From positions 49,265-98,051 of the forward strand of contig DCFC01000039.1 of the NCBI GenBank assembly GCA_002314325.1: a stretch of DNA of 48,787 nt, written 5' to 3'. The translations under genes and the position numbers were made by a program. The notes beneath the pieces were generated by a model. The model worked only from the letters and a program-made list of their open reading frames with translations, made no database searches and was not told where the DNA came from. Of the stretch, positions 40,307 to 48,787 are shown piece by piece. Source of the stretch: Megamonas hypermegale (GTDB taxonomy: Bacteria; Bacillota; Negativicutes; Selenomonadales; Selenomonadaceae). Within the stretch, counting starts at the first letter, position 1. Every line of letters begins with the position of its first letter.

Positions 40307-40524
40307 GTATAGTGCCGGTGAAACATGAATTTTGAGATAGCCTCGCTGATACAATATTAGATTATATACCTATTGTGCTAGTTGATTTCTTAAAGCAGTA
40401 TAATTGTTTATATTTAGTGAGGTTAAGTGACAACATCGAACGAATATAAACTATTATACTGCTGGCTTAAAGGCTCGATATTTTACTAACACAACAGGCA
40501 TTATATAAAAACCGGCACTATACG
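40307..40524. repeat. Outer 14-bp perfect inverted repeat enclosing element copy 5
   Basis: CGTATAGTGCCGGT (40307-40320) and ACCGGCACTATACG (40511-40524) are perfect reverse complements flanking copy 5. The sequence just inside the left arm (GTGCCGGTGAAACATGAATTT) resembles the left end of element copy 3, so the outer pair looks like a diverged family member into which copy 5 was inserted. The rest of the 350-base gap between the LysR and aldo/keto reductase genes shows nothing else. Confidence 0.6.
40370..40498 (-). repeat. Structured palindromic element, copy 5 (opposite orientation)
   Basis: 129 bp including extended ends CCTATTGTGCTAG and CTAACACAACAGG, which pair at 11 of 13 positions. 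Read on the minus strand it has the family order: AAAATATCGAGCC linker, stem AGCAGTATAATAGTTTATAT, loop TTCGTTCGATGTTGTCACTT and onward AACCTCACTAA, then ATATAAACAATTATACTGCT (one mismatch). It is the only copy in this direction and is nested in a larger inverted repeat. Confidence 0.9.
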
Positions 40525-40530
40525 TTATAA

Positions 40531-41553
<1,023 letters not shown>

Positions 41554-41565
41554 AGGAGAATGAAT

Positions 41566-42642
41566 ATGCAGTTTAAAAAATTGACGACGGCTGTTTTACT
41601 GGCAGTCAGTGTATGCACAACTTCCGCTTTTGCCATGGATAAACCGGTAACGATTGCCGACCAGGGCAGTTTCTTTGCCGGCGGCAGCGTAGTGCAAAAT
41701 GAAGGAGAATATAATTTTTACGACCCGACAAATCCGGCAGGTCAGACACTGCACGGCGACCATGCGTACGTATTTTATCAAAAACCGGTAAATGCACATA
41801 AATATCCGCTCGTATTCCTGCACGGTGCAGGTCAGTCGGCCAAAACCTGGGAAACAACACCGGACGGACGTGACGGCTTTCAGAATATTTTTCTCAGTCG
41901 TGGCTACAGTGTATATCTCGTTGACCAGCCGCGTCGCGGTAAAGCGGGCAGAGGTACGGTTTCCGGCAGTGTTGCAGCTACGCCGGATGACCAGATGTGG
42001 TTCGATAATTTCCGTCTGGGCAGATATCCTGATTTTTATAAAAACAGTCAGTTCCCGCAAGGAGAGGAAAGTTTAAATCAGTTCTACCGCCAGGTAACAC
42101 CGAATACGGGAGCATATGATGCGAACGTTATCAGCGATGCTATGGCGAAAATTTTCGATAAATCGGGAGAAGGTATTCTCGTTACGCATTCGCAGGGCGG
42201 CGGTCCGGGCTGGTATACGGCGATGAAGACGGACAAAGTAAAAGCCGTTATCGCCTACGAACCGGGCAGCGGTTTTGTATTCCCGGAAGGTGAAGTGCCG
42301 GAGCCTTTGGCAACAAGCAGCCCGTTCGGTGCTCTTGCCGGAGAAGCTGTTCCGCTCGATGACTTTATGAAACTGACGAAAATTCCTATCGTTATTTATT
42401 ACGGTGATAATATAGCGACTGAACCGACAGATGAATGGAATAAGGACAGCTGGCGCGTACGTCTTGAAATGGCGCGCATGTGGGCCGATACGGTAAACCG
42501 CCACGGCGGTGATGCAACGGTCGTTCATCTGCCGGAAATCGGTATAAAAGGCAATACGCATTTTCCGTTTGCCGATTTGAACAATGTGCAAATTGCCGAT
42601 ATAACGGAAGAATGGCTACATGAAAAAGGATTGGATAGATAG
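41566..42642 (+). CDS. Exported alpha/beta hydrolase
   Basis: A 358-residue secreted hydrolase. A signal peptide (about 1-24, ending TSAFA) is followed by an alpha/beta fold: oxyanion region LVFLHGAGQSAKTWETTPDGRDGFQ, nucleophile elbow VTHSQGGGPGW (Ser in HSQGG), and a late His in KGNTHFPFADL. It closely resembles the 44982 gene (shared HGDHAYVFYQKPVNA, TWETTPDGRDGFQNIF, YYGDNIA), which lacks the signal peptide. The ATG at 41566 is chosen over that at 41560, which lies too close to GGAGA. Substrate unknown; esters or lactones are likely. Confidence 0.88.
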   Translation: MQFKKLTTAVLLAVSVCTTSAFAMDKPVTIADQGSFFAGGSVVQNEGEYNFYDPTNPAGQTLHGDHAYVFYQKPVNAHKYPLVFLHGAGQSAKTWETTPDGRDGFQNIFLSRGYSVYLVDQPRRGKAGRGTVSGSVAATPDDQMWFDNFRLGRYPDFYKNSQFPQGEESLNQFYRQVTPNTGAYDANVISDAMAKIFDKSGEGILVTHSQGGGPGWYTAMKTDKVKAVIAYEPGSGFVFPEGEVPEPLATSSPFGALAGEAVPLDDFMKLTKIPIVIYYGDNIATEPTDEWNKDSWRVRLEMARMWADTVNRHGGDATVVHLPEIGIKGNTHFPFADLNNVQIADITEEWLHEKGLDR

Positions 42643-42654
42643 AAGGTGCTTTAA

Positions 42655-43287
42655 TTGAAAGTTTTACTCGTAAACGGCAGCCCGCATAAAAATGGCTGTA
42701 CGCATACGGCTCTGTGCGAAGTTGGCAGAGCCCTGAATCAGAATGAAATCGATACGGATATTTTCTGGATTGGTGTAAAACCGATTGCAGGCTGCACCGG
42801 CTGTCATTCCTGTGATACAAAAAATAAATGCGTATTCAATGATACGGTAAATGAATTTCTGGATATTGCCGGAGATTACGACGGTTTTGTATTCGGTACT
42901 CCCGTTCACTGGGGCGGAGTCTGCGGCGGCATGACGTCTTTTATGGACAGAGTATTTTATGCCGACCTGTGCGGCGGCGGCAATCGCTTTCTGCTCAAAC
43001 CGGCGGCAAGCGTTATTTCGGCACGGCGCGCCGGAACAACGGCTACATGGGACCAGATTAATAAGTATTTTGCACTGATGCAGATGCCGATAATCTCATC
43101 GCGCTACTGGACTATCGTACACGGAACGAAACCGTCTGAGGTGGAAATGGATATCGAAGGTATGCAGACAATGCGTATTCTGGGTAAAAATATGGCGTAT
43201 TTTTTAAAATGCAGAGACATTGCCATGAAAATGGGAATATCCATGCCGGAGCAGGAACAGGTGCAATTCACAAATTTTATCCGTTGA
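42655..43287 (+). CDS. Flavodoxin-fold NAD(P)H-dependent FMN reductase
   Basis: A 210-residue flavoprotein of the iron-sulfur flavoprotein/NADPH-FMN reductase group. The FMN phosphate loop VNGSPHKNGCTHTAL is at residues 6-20. The cysteine cluster AGCTGCHSCDTKNKC (about 44-58) could bind an Fe-S cluster or form redox disulfides. The second flavin loop GTPVHWGGVCGGMTSFMDR is present. The start is TTG at 42655 with AGAAGGTG 6 bases upstream. A second, shorter reductase follows 30 bases later; the two may pass electrons to quinone-, nitro- or disulfide-type substrates. Confidence 0.87.
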   Translation: MKVLLVNGSPHKNGCTHTALCEVGRALNQNEIDTDIFWIGVKPIAGCTGCHSCDTKNKCVFNDTVNEFLDIAGDYDGFVFGTPVHWGGVCGGMTSFMDRVFYADLCGGGNRFLLKPAASVISARRAGTTATWDQINKYFALMQMPIISSRYWTIVHGTKPSEVEMDIEGMQTMRILGKNMAYFLKCRDIAMKMGISMPEQEQVQFTNFIR

Positions 43288-43317
43288 AAACAAATTTTAT
43301 ATTGGGAGAGATACATT

Positions 43318-43857
43318 ATGGGAAAATCAGTTTTAGTTATTGCAGGAAGTCCGCGTAAAGGCGGTAATTCCGATATTTTATGCGACCAGTTCATCAAAGG
43401 CTGTGAAGAAGCGGGAAACACGGCGGAAAAAATTTATCTGCGCGATAAAAAAATCAATTACTGCCTTGCCTGCTATGCCTGCAAAAAAACAGGCGACTGC
43501 TTCCAAAATGACGATGTAGCGGAAATTATCGATAAAATGGCACAGGCGGATGTAATCGTTTTGGCTTCACCTGTTTATTTCTATGCAATCAACGGACAGA
43601 TGAAAACTTTTATCGACCGCACACTGCCGTGCTATTATTCGGGCAAAGTGAATAATAAAGAATATTATTTCATCATTACGGCAGCGGAAGAAGAAGCCTT
43701 TATAAAACGTGCGCTTAACGGCTTATACGGTTTCACGGACTGTGTACCGGGCTCTGTTGTGAAAAAAGTTATTTTCGGCGCAGGAGCGTATGAAAAAGGA
43801 GCGATAAAAACTTCGCCGGCAATGAACATAAGTTATGAAGCAGGTAAAAACGTTTAA
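43318..43857 (+). CDS. Flavodoxin-family NAD(P)H oxidoreductase
   Basis: A 179-residue FMN-dependent reductase related to the preceding gene. Motifs: VIAGSPRKGGNSDIL (FMN phosphate loop), INYCLACYACKKTGDCFQNDD (cysteine cluster), ASPVYFYAINGQMKTFIDR (flavin ring binding). It is shorter at the C-terminus than its neighbour. GGGAGAG lies upstream of the ATG. A palindromic element copy begins 7 bases after the stop and separates it from the AEC transporter gene. Confidence 0.9.
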   Translation: MGKSVLVIAGSPRKGGNSDILCDQFIKGCEEAGNTAEKIYLRDKKINYCLACYACKKTGDCFQNDDVAEIIDKMAQADVIVLASPVYFYAINGQMKTFIDRTLPCYYSGKVNNKEYYFIITAAEEEAFIKRALNGLYGFTDCVPGSVVKKVIFGAGAYEKGAIKTSPAMNISYEAGKNV

Positions 43858-43863
43858 AAATTA

Positions 43864-43983
43864 ATCGTGCCAGTAAAATATCTAGCCTATATCAGCAGTA
43901 GAATACTTTGTATTCGCTCGATGTTATCACTTAACCTCACTAAATATAAAGTATTCTACTGCTAAAAAATCAACTGATGCAAT
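43864..43983 (+). repeat. Structured palindromic element, copy 6
   Basis: 120 bp. Ends ATCGTGCCAGT and ACTGATGCAAT are the most diverged of the family. The inner stem AGCAGTAGAATACTTTGTAT (43894-43913) with ATATAAAGTATTCTACTGCT (43944-43963) is fully paired including one G-U. It carries two compensated changes relative to copy 2 (T-A to G-C, and G-C to C-G). Loop TCGCTCGATGTTATCACTTAACCTCACTAA (written in two halves: TCGCTCGATGTT and ATCACTTAACCTCACTAA). Confidence 0.9.
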
Positions 43984-44038
43984 AAGTAAAAATTAAGTAG
44001 GCTCTTTAAAGAGAAATATAGAAAGAAGGACTGATAGA

Positions 44039-44962
44039 ATGCCTGTATTGCAGCAAATGCTAATTTTTTTCATAATGATGGGCATCGGTATGTACGCCCG
44101 CAAAAAGAATATGCTGACAAAAGACAATCAGTCGCAGATATCGTCCATTGTCGTCAATATAGCATATCCTGCCATCATTCTGTCCGGTGCCGTGAGCGAA
44201 GGCGAGCGTATTCAGGGGACGGATTTGCTTATAGCCGTAGGAGCTGCCTGCGGTTTACTTGTACTGGCAATGATTGGCGCATATCTGTTGCCGATTATCC
44301 TGCGTTATCCGAAAAATCAGCGCGGCATTATCAATGTAATGGTCGTTTTTACCAATATCGGCTTTATGGGTGTACCGATGATTGACGGTCTTTACGGCAA
44401 AAGCGCGCTTATTTATATGACGGTATTTTTAATACCGTTTAATCTGCTGTTTTTCTCTTATGCTATTCAGACTATCCGTGGAAAGAAAGACCCGAATCAG
44501 AAATTCAGCCTGAAAAGTCTGCTCAATAACGGTATGATAGCATGTTTTCTGTCGATTATTATTTATCTTGCCGATATCCGTCTGCCGTATTTCATCACCT
44601 CATCCATTCATATGGTGGGTGCTACAACGGCACCGCTTGCTATGATGCTGATGGGGTCGTTTTTAATGGATATTCGGTGGTCGGAAATTTTTATGGACAG
44701 GAAAATAATTCTGTTTACTATAATCAAAATGATTGTGATACCGGTTGTAATCGTATTTATCCTGGGACAGTTCGTGCATAATAATCTGCTTTTGGCGGTA
44801 TGTATGGCGGCACTGGCTACACCGTCGGGCAATGTAATTGCGCTCTTGGCGGCTCTGTACAATAAAGAGGCGTATCCCGTATCCGTAAAAGGGATTGCGC
44901 TTACAACACTTGTTTCCGTATTTACCATGCCGCTTGTATTCATGCTGGCAGGCTTAGAATAA
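44039..44962 (+). CDS. AEC-family auxin-efflux-carrier-like transporter
   Basis: A 307-residue membrane protein with ten hydrophobic segments in two halves. Features: MGIGMYARKKNMLTKDN near the start, NIAYPAIILSGA, the conserved FTNIGFMGVPMIDGLYG, and the second-half VGATTAPLAMMLMGSFL and ALATPSGNVIALLAALYNKE. Bacterial members carry small carboxylates such as malate or malonate. AGAAAGAAGGA precedes the ATG. It is followed 19 bases later by the cytoplasmic hydrolase gene, so uptake and hydrolysis may be linked. Confidence 0.92.
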   Translation: MPVLQQMLIFFIMMGIGMYARKKNMLTKDNQSQISSIVVNIAYPAIILSGAVSEGERIQGTDLLIAVGAACGLLVLAMIGAYLLPIILRYPKNQRGIINVMVVFTNIGFMGVPMIDGLYGKSALIYMTVFLIPFNLLFFSYAIQTIRGKKDPNQKFSLKSLLNNGMIACFLSIIIYLADIRLPYFITSSIHMVGATTAPLAMMLMGSFLMDIRWSEIFMDRKIILFTIIKMIVIPVVIVFILGQFVHNNLLLAVCMAALATPSGNVIALLAALYNKEAYPVSVKGIALTTLVSVFTMPLVFMLAGLE

Positions 44963-44981
44963 ATCGAAGGAGGATTTTACA

Positions 44982-45998
44982 ATGATTACACTTGAAACAC
45001 AGGGCAGTTTTGCTATCGGCGGAACTACCGTTACACATGACGGTGAATTTTCCATGCAGCGTTTTCTTGAACCGGAAGGACAGACGGCTTACGGCGACCA
45101 CGCTTACGTATTTTATCAGAAACCGGTCAATGCCAGAAAATTTCCGATAATATTTCAGCATGGCGGAGCACAGTCCAAGCGTACATGGGAAACGACACCG
45201 GACGGACGCGACGGTTTTCAGAATATATTCCTGCGTAAAGGGTACAGCGTATATTTAATTGACCAGCCGCGAATTGGCGAGGCCGGTCTTTCCACTGAAG
45301 CAGCCGACGCGCAAAATCCGTATGCACAGAACCCGTTTTATGCGGATAAGACTTTATTCATGCTGTGCCGATTGGGAGTTTTTCCGGAATTGTTTCCAAA
45401 TGTGCAGGTAGCAAACGATGCGGAAACTTTAAATCAGTTTCAGCGCAGTTGGACACCGTATACGGGTAAGCTTGACGATAATCTGTGTGCAAAAGTACTG
45501 GCACAGCTTTTTGATAAAGTCGGTGAAAGTATTCTCGTAACGCATTCCATGGGCGGCAGTATTGGCTGGCGTACACCGTTTCATACAAAAAATGTAAAAG
45601 CTATTGTTGCATTTGAGCCGGGCGGTACACCGTTCGTATTTCCGGAAAATGAACTGCCTGAACCGATACCGACGACATATGCACCGGTGGCAGCGCAGGC
45701 GGAGGAAGTACCGCTTGAAAAATTCAAGAAATTGACGCAAATGCCGATTATTCTGTATTATGGTGATAATATCGCCAGCAAACAGACGAACGTTATCGGA
45801 CCGGATAAATGGCGCAGTGAAATGGCTATGGCGCAAAAATTCGTCGAAGCCGTAAACAAACACGGCGGCAAGGCGGAACTTGTTCATCTGCCGGATATCG
45901 GCATTTACGGCAATACGCATTTTCTGATGTCGGATTTGAATAACGAAGTAATTGCCGATTTGATGAGCGATTGGCTGGAAAAACAAAATTTAGCTTGA
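44982..45998 (+). CDS. Cytoplasmic alpha/beta hydrolase, paralogue of the 41566 gene
   Basis: A 338-residue hydrolase with no signal peptide. It shares long blocks with the exported hydrolase at 41566: YGDHAYVFYQKPVNA, TWETTPDGRDGFQNIF, GYSVYLIDQPRIG, ILVTHSMGGS (Ser nucleophile), ILYYGDNIAS and the late GNTHFLMSDLNN (His). The oxyanion region is FQHGGAQSKRT. AGGAGG lies 10 bases before the ATG. The two paralogues would treat the same type of compound on either side of the membrane, with the AEC carrier between them; this is an inference. Confidence 0.87.
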   Translation: MITLETQGSFAIGGTTVTHDGEFSMQRFLEPEGQTAYGDHAYVFYQKPVNARKFPIIFQHGGAQSKRTWETTPDGRDGFQNIFLRKGYSVYLIDQPRIGEAGLSTEAADAQNPYAQNPFYADKTLFMLCRLGVFPELFPNVQVANDAETLNQFQRSWTPYTGKLDDNLCAKVLAQLFDKVGESILVTHSMGGSIGWRTPFHTKNVKAIVAFEPGGTPFVFPENELPEPIPTTYAPVAAQAEEVPLEKFKKLTQMPIILYYGDNIASKQTNVIGPDKWRSEMAMAQKFVEAVNKHGGKAELVHLPDIGIYGNTHFLMSDLNNEVIADLMSDWLEKQNLA

Positions 45999-46051
45999 AA
46001 TATTTTGCTTATTATGCAGTAAAAAAGATGTATTGTTAAGGAGATGAAAAA

Positions 46052-46531
46052 ATGGGTAAGAAGAAATTTTTAAGTACGGTTTTTGCTGGATTGTTGATTT
46101 TCGGTTTACAGACAGCAAACAGTGAAGCGGCGGAGCAGACGGTGGTGAAAAACGGCGAATACGCTTCCGTTGCCATAAACGGGGATAATTTTACAGGTTC
46201 TGCCCGAATGGAAAGTCTGTTTGCTCCGCATGAGGGCTCTGCTACATATGCCGCTTATGTAACATTTGAACCGGGAGCACGGACAAACTGGCATATTCAT
46301 CCGAAAGGACAGGCGCTTATCGTTACGAATGGTACGGGATATGTGCAGGAGTGGGGCAAAGAGCCTGTTTTAATCCAGCCAGGTGATGTTGTATGGTGTC
46401 CGGCGGGGGTTAAGCACTGGCACGGTGCAACGAGTAAAAACGCCATGACGCATTTGGCGATTTCGGAAAAAAGCGACAAGGATGTTGTCTGGCTCGAGCC
46501 GGTCAGTGATGAAGATTATCCTGTAGATTAA
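46052..46531 (+). CDS. Exported cupin-domain protein
   Basis: A 159-residue protein with a signal peptide (about 1-27, ending NSEAA) and one cupin barrel. The metal-binding motifs are intact: TNWHIHPKGQALIV (two His), GDVVWCPAGVKHWHGAT (His and downstream partner). The pattern resembles the cupin found beside carboxymuconolactone decarboxylase-like proteins and (R)-mandelonitrile lyase-type cupins. AAGGAGATG precedes the ATG. The CMD-like gene starts 15 bases after its stop, so they are co-transcribed and may act together in the envelope. Confidence 0.88.
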   Translation: MGKKKFLSTVFAGLLIFGLQTANSEAAEQTVVKNGEYASVAINGDNFTGSARMESLFAPHEGSATYAAYVTFEPGARTNWHIHPKGQALIVTNGTGYVQEWGKEPVLIQPGDVVWCPAGVKHWHGATSKNAMTHLAISEKSDKDVVWLEPVSDEDYPVD

Positions 46532-46546
46532 AGGAGAGGGGTAAAT

Positions 46547-47257
46547 ATGTTGAAAAAATATTTATTATTAATGATGATGATGGTTTTGGGAACGGTCGGT
46601 TTTGCCGGTACGGCACAAGCTGCGCCGAGTGATGAGTTATCCGACAAGCAGAAAAGCATTGTTACCATATCGGCTTTTACGGCGCAGGGGGATTTGACCA
46701 GATTAAAAACGGCAATCAATACGGGACTGGACAGAGGATTGACCGTAAATGAAATTCAGGAAGTCTTAATTCAAATGTATGCTTATTGCGGTTTCCCGCG
46801 CAGTTTAAACGGATTGAGCACCTTCGTTGCCGTATTGGATGAACGCAAAGCCGCCGGTATCGTCGACGAAATCGGTGCTGAAGCAAATCCGGTTGACCCA
46901 AACCGCGACCGATACGCTATCGGCGATAAAATCCAGACGGAATTGGTGGGCAGACCGGTACAAGGAAGAATATATGATTTTTCGCCGACTATCAGCAGAT
47001 TTTTAAAGGAACATTTGTTCTGTGATATTTTTGAACGGGGCATATTGTCGACTAAAGACAGAGAGATAGCGACGGTAAGCGCTTTAGCCGGTATCGGCAA
47101 TGTAAATCCGCAGCTTGCCGGTCATATGAATTGCAGTTTGAACGCCGGTGTGACGGAAAAACAGTTGCAGGAAGTTGTCAATGTATTGAGTAGTGAAGTC
47201 GGCATTGATACGGGCAAAAATGCACAGGCTGTGCTGAATAAGATTTTAAGTAAATAA
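46547..47257 (+). CDS. Exported carboxymuconolactone decarboxylase-like protein
   Basis: A 236-residue protein with a signal peptide (1-25, ending AQAA) and two carboxymuconolactone decarboxylase/AhpD-like helical units: about 28-105 (IVTISAFTAQGDLTRLKTAINTGLDRGLTVNEIQEVLIQMYAYCGFPRSLNG) and about 150-236 (LSTKDREIATVSALAGIGNVNPQLAGHMNCSLNAGVTEKQLQEVV). The AhpD CxxC pair is absent; single cysteines (YCGFP, MNCSL) remain, so peroxidase chemistry is doubtful. GGAGAGGGG precedes the ATG. It lies between the cupin and the Tat-signal DUF362 genes, all exported. Confidence 0.88.
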   Translation: MLKKYLLLMMMMVLGTVGFAGTAQAAPSDELSDKQKSIVTISAFTAQGDLTRLKTAINTGLDRGLTVNEIQEVLIQMYAYCGFPRSLNGLSTFVAVLDERKAAGIVDEIGAEANPVDPNRDRYAIGDKIQTELVGRPVQGRIYDFSPTISRFLKEHLFCDIFERGILSTKDREIATVSALAGIGNVNPQLAGHMNCSLNAGVTEKQLQEVVNVLSSEVGIDTGKNAQAVLNKILSK

Positions 47258-47269
47258 GGGGATGTTGTT

Positions 47270-48304
47270 ATGACAAATATTTCCAGAAGAGATTTTTTCA
47301 AAGTAGCAGGAAGTACGGTTATCGGTGCAGCAGCTTACAGTATTGCGGGCGGCTTCGGTTCGGCTTTGGCGCAGGCACCGGTTATCGGCAGTACGCAGAT
47401 TACAGACAGTACAAACAGCGTAGGTTCTAAAGCGAAAGTATATTTTACAAAACATATTGATGCCGCTCATTTAATAAAATTATATGATTTAATCAATGAA
47501 GGAATTTACGGTAAAGTTGCTATTAAACTGCATACAGGCGAAAAGAACGGGCCGAATATTATTCCGCGCGATATGGCAAAAGCCTTCTGGCAGCACATTC
47601 CGAACAGCAATATCGTTGAAACGAACACACTGTATAAAGGCGACCGTTATACAACGGAAGGACATAAGGAAACATTGAAAGTAAACGGCTGGACGTTCTG
47701 TCCGGTGGATATTATGGACGAATACGGTAATGTCATGCTGCCGGTCAGAGGCGGCAGGCATTTTAAAGAGATGTCCCTGGGGAAAAATATTGTAAACTAT
47801 GATGCTATGGTAGTCCTGACGCATTTTAAAGGTCATGCTATGGGTGGCTACGGCGGTTCAATGAAAAATATCGCTATCGGTTGCGCCGATGCTAAAATCG
47901 GTAAAAAAATGGTGCACGGCGTTCCTTTGGATAAAGAACTGGATGAAGCATGGGATGTTGCATATAAACAGGATATGCTGATGGAAACCATGGCGGAATC
48001 GGCTAAAGCAACGATTGATTATTTCGGCAAACATATTGTATTTCTTAATGTAATGCGCCGTATGTCCGTTGATTGCGACTGTGCCGGAACGAGTGCCGCT
48101 GAACCGACTATTCCGGATATCGGTATTTTGGCTTCTACTGATATATTGGCAATCGACCAGGCTTCCGTCGATTTAGTTTACGCCTCGCCGTATAATAAGG
48201 ATTTAGTAGAACGCATTGAAAGCCGCCACGGTTTACATCAGCTTGCAGCTATGCACGATTTGAAAATGGGTAATGATAAATACGAGCTTATTTCTATTGA
48301 TTGA
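47270..48304 (+). CDS. Tat-exported DUF362-domain protein
   Basis: A 344-residue protein. The N-terminus carries a twin-arginine signal (ISRRDFFKVAGSTVIG, then a hydrophobic region ending ALAQAP near residue 38), which implies export folded, often with a cofactor. The mature part is a DUF362 domain (VAIKLHTGEKNGPNIIPRD, VLTHFKGHAMGGYGGSMKNIAIGCADAKIGK, and late DILAIDQASVDLVY). The ferredoxin module often fused to DUF362 is absent. It is the last gene of the cupin-CMD-DUF362 run and is followed by a terminator. Biochemical function unknown. Confidence 0.88.
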   Translation: MTNISRRDFFKVAGSTVIGAAAYSIAGGFGSALAQAPVIGSTQITDSTNSVGSKAKVYFTKHIDAAHLIKLYDLINEGIYGKVAIKLHTGEKNGPNIIPRDMAKAFWQHIPNSNIVETNTLYKGDRYTTEGHKETLKVNGWTFCPVDIMDEYGNVMLPVRGGRHFKEMSLGKNIVNYDAMVVLTHFKGHAMGGYGGSMKNIAIGCADAKIGKKMVHGVPLDKELDEAWDVAYKQDMLMETMAESAKATIDYFGKHIVFLNVMRRMSVDCDCAGTSAAEPTIPDIGILASTDILAIDQASVDLVYASPYNKDLVERIESRHGLHQLAAMHDLKMGNDKYELISID

Positions 48305-48320
48305 TAGAGAAGTTTAAACG

Positions 48321-48370
48321 AAAAAGACAATCTTTACTGATGTTTTGTTTGGTGAAGATTGTCTTTTTTG
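48321..48370 (+). terminator. Terminator at the end of the exported-protein operon
   Basis: AAAAAGACAATCTTTAC (48321-48337) and GTGAAGATTGTCTTTTT (48352-48368) pair over 17 positions with one G-U, closing a 14-base loop and leading into T residues. Confidence 0.88.
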
Positions 48371-48397
48371 GTAAGTATTGTACTAAAATGATATAAT
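48368..48397 (+). promoter_or_regulatory. Promoter followed by a ribosome site but no clear gene
   Basis: TTGGTA (48368-48373), an 18-base spacer and TGA-TATAAT (extended -10, 48392-48397) are followed by GGAAGGGAGTG near 48413-48423. The frame then runs into the repeat at 48434 and stops after about 20 codons. Either the gene has been interrupted or the transcript is non-coding. Confidence 0.5.
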
Positions 48398-48433
48398 AAA
48401 CATAGAATATTGCGGAAGGGAGTGTATATTTAA

Positions 48434-48472
48434 TTGTTCATTTTTCTTTTGAAGTCAAAAGAAAAACGAACC
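48434..48472. repeat. Palindromic repeat, inverted relative to the copy at 87
   Basis: TTTTTCTTTTGA-AG-TCAAAAGAAAAA is a perfect 12-bp palindrome inside a longer match, TTGTTCATTTTTCTTT, to the reverse complement of 87-120. The two window ends thus carry inverted copies about 48.3 kb apart. Confidence 0.5.
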
Positions 48473-48787
48473 AAAAATCACCTAAAGGTATAACAGGCTC
48501 TAATTACTAAAGTAATAAGAGCCTGTAAAAAAACCCTTTTAACGTTTCGCTGTCGCTGCACTGGGCGAGCCTTCGTAGCTCTTCTATAAATCCAGTTGGT
48601 ACAACTGTTCGAAACGATGGAATTTGGCTCGTGCTTTTCGTTCTCGGCAAGAGTTTAATTTGAGCTGTTGGCACAATATTTTGCTATTCATGCTAAAATT
48701 TTCATCCATGTTAGAGTATTTTCACGGTAGCGTAAGCTATTAAAAAGAATAGGATTTAGATATGGTTTTAGTTTAAATGTTTGAGCG
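48473..48787. other. Non-coding right edge with a long hairpin
   Basis: 48493-48526 forms a 16-bp hairpin (ACAGGCTCT...AGAGCCTGT) without a downstream T-run on either strand. The remaining 48540-48787 bases contain a GC-richer patch (GCTGTCGCTGCACTGGGCGAG) unlike the surrounding AT-rich DNA, no convincing ORF and no ribosome site. It may be part of a dispersed element or the 3' flank of a gene beyond the window. Confidence 0.35.

Noticed and set aside
48434..48493. About 20-codon frame after the ribosome site at 48413
   Set aside because: It consists mostly of the palindromic repeat, with start-to-site spacing of 12 or more bases and no conserved feature.
48493..48526. 16-bp hairpin as an intrinsic terminator
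   Set aside because: No T-run follows the stem on either strand; only an A-run follows on the plus strand.

Overview
The window looks like chromosome from an anaerobic, moderately low-GC member of the Negativicutes, most likely a Megamonas-like Selenomonadaceae. This is inferred from gene content: a stand-alone carboxytransferase 5S/oxaloacetate decarboxylase alpha-type protein, Firmicutes-type regulators (ANTAR response regulator, c-di-AMP riboswitch, cre-like site) and strong AGGAGG ribosome sites. No rRNA or tRNA gene was found, and no complete transposase or prophage.

Layout. 0.1-1.6 kb: a galactokinase-family gene (minus strand) with its own promoter, a terminator-like leader hairpin and a cre-like site. 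1.7-8.9 kb: a cell-envelope signalling operon FHA - PP2C phosphatase - RodA/FtsW - penicillin-binding protein - PASTA kinase, followed by queC and folE2 (preQ0 synthesis). 9.0-10.4 kb: an AGCS amino-acid symporter. 10.5-11.3 kb: a CRISPR array with type I-B-like repeats, its own promoter and no cas genes, followed by a 35-residue hydrophobic ORF. 11.3-12.5 kb: cca. 12.6-17.3 kb (minus): a tight five-gene operon of circularly permuted ATP-grasp, alpha-E, transglutaminase and two AstE/AspA-type M14 proteins, one of which has lost its metal ligands. 17.6-20.6 kb: ppx-ppk. 20.6-26.8 kb: small paralogous membrane proteins, two AraC regulators, iolE- and iolG-like genes and a PepSY lipoprotein, interspersed with four copies of a structured palindromic repeat. 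27-30 kb: L-cysteine desulfidase family protein, MFS transporter, DnaQ-type exonuclease. 30.2-32 kb: highly expressed-looking 5S gene with a long leader. 32-34 kb (minus): histidine kinase and ANTAR regulator. 34.1-35 kb (minus): NlpC/P60 hydrolase under a c-di-AMP riboswitch. 35-36.6 kb: recA-recX. 36.6-48.3 kb: a MerR- and LysR-associated cluster of alpha/beta hydrolases, an aldo/keto reductase, flavin reductases, transporters, and exported cupin, carboxymuconolactone-decarboxylase-like and Tat-signal DUF362 proteins.

Strongest unusual signals. First, six copies of a roughly 112-129 bp intergenic element have terminal inverted repeats, a 14-20 bp inner stem with three compensated base-pair changes, an invariant CACTTAACCTC loop motif and a possible pseudoknot. 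Second, the ATP-grasp/alpha-E/transglutaminase/M14 operon looks like a peptide-ligation and deconjugation system, with a terminator-like hairpin just after its promoter. Third, the cas-less CRISPR array lies beside a possible type I toxin-like ORF. Family assignments come from motif recognition by eye; no database search was run.
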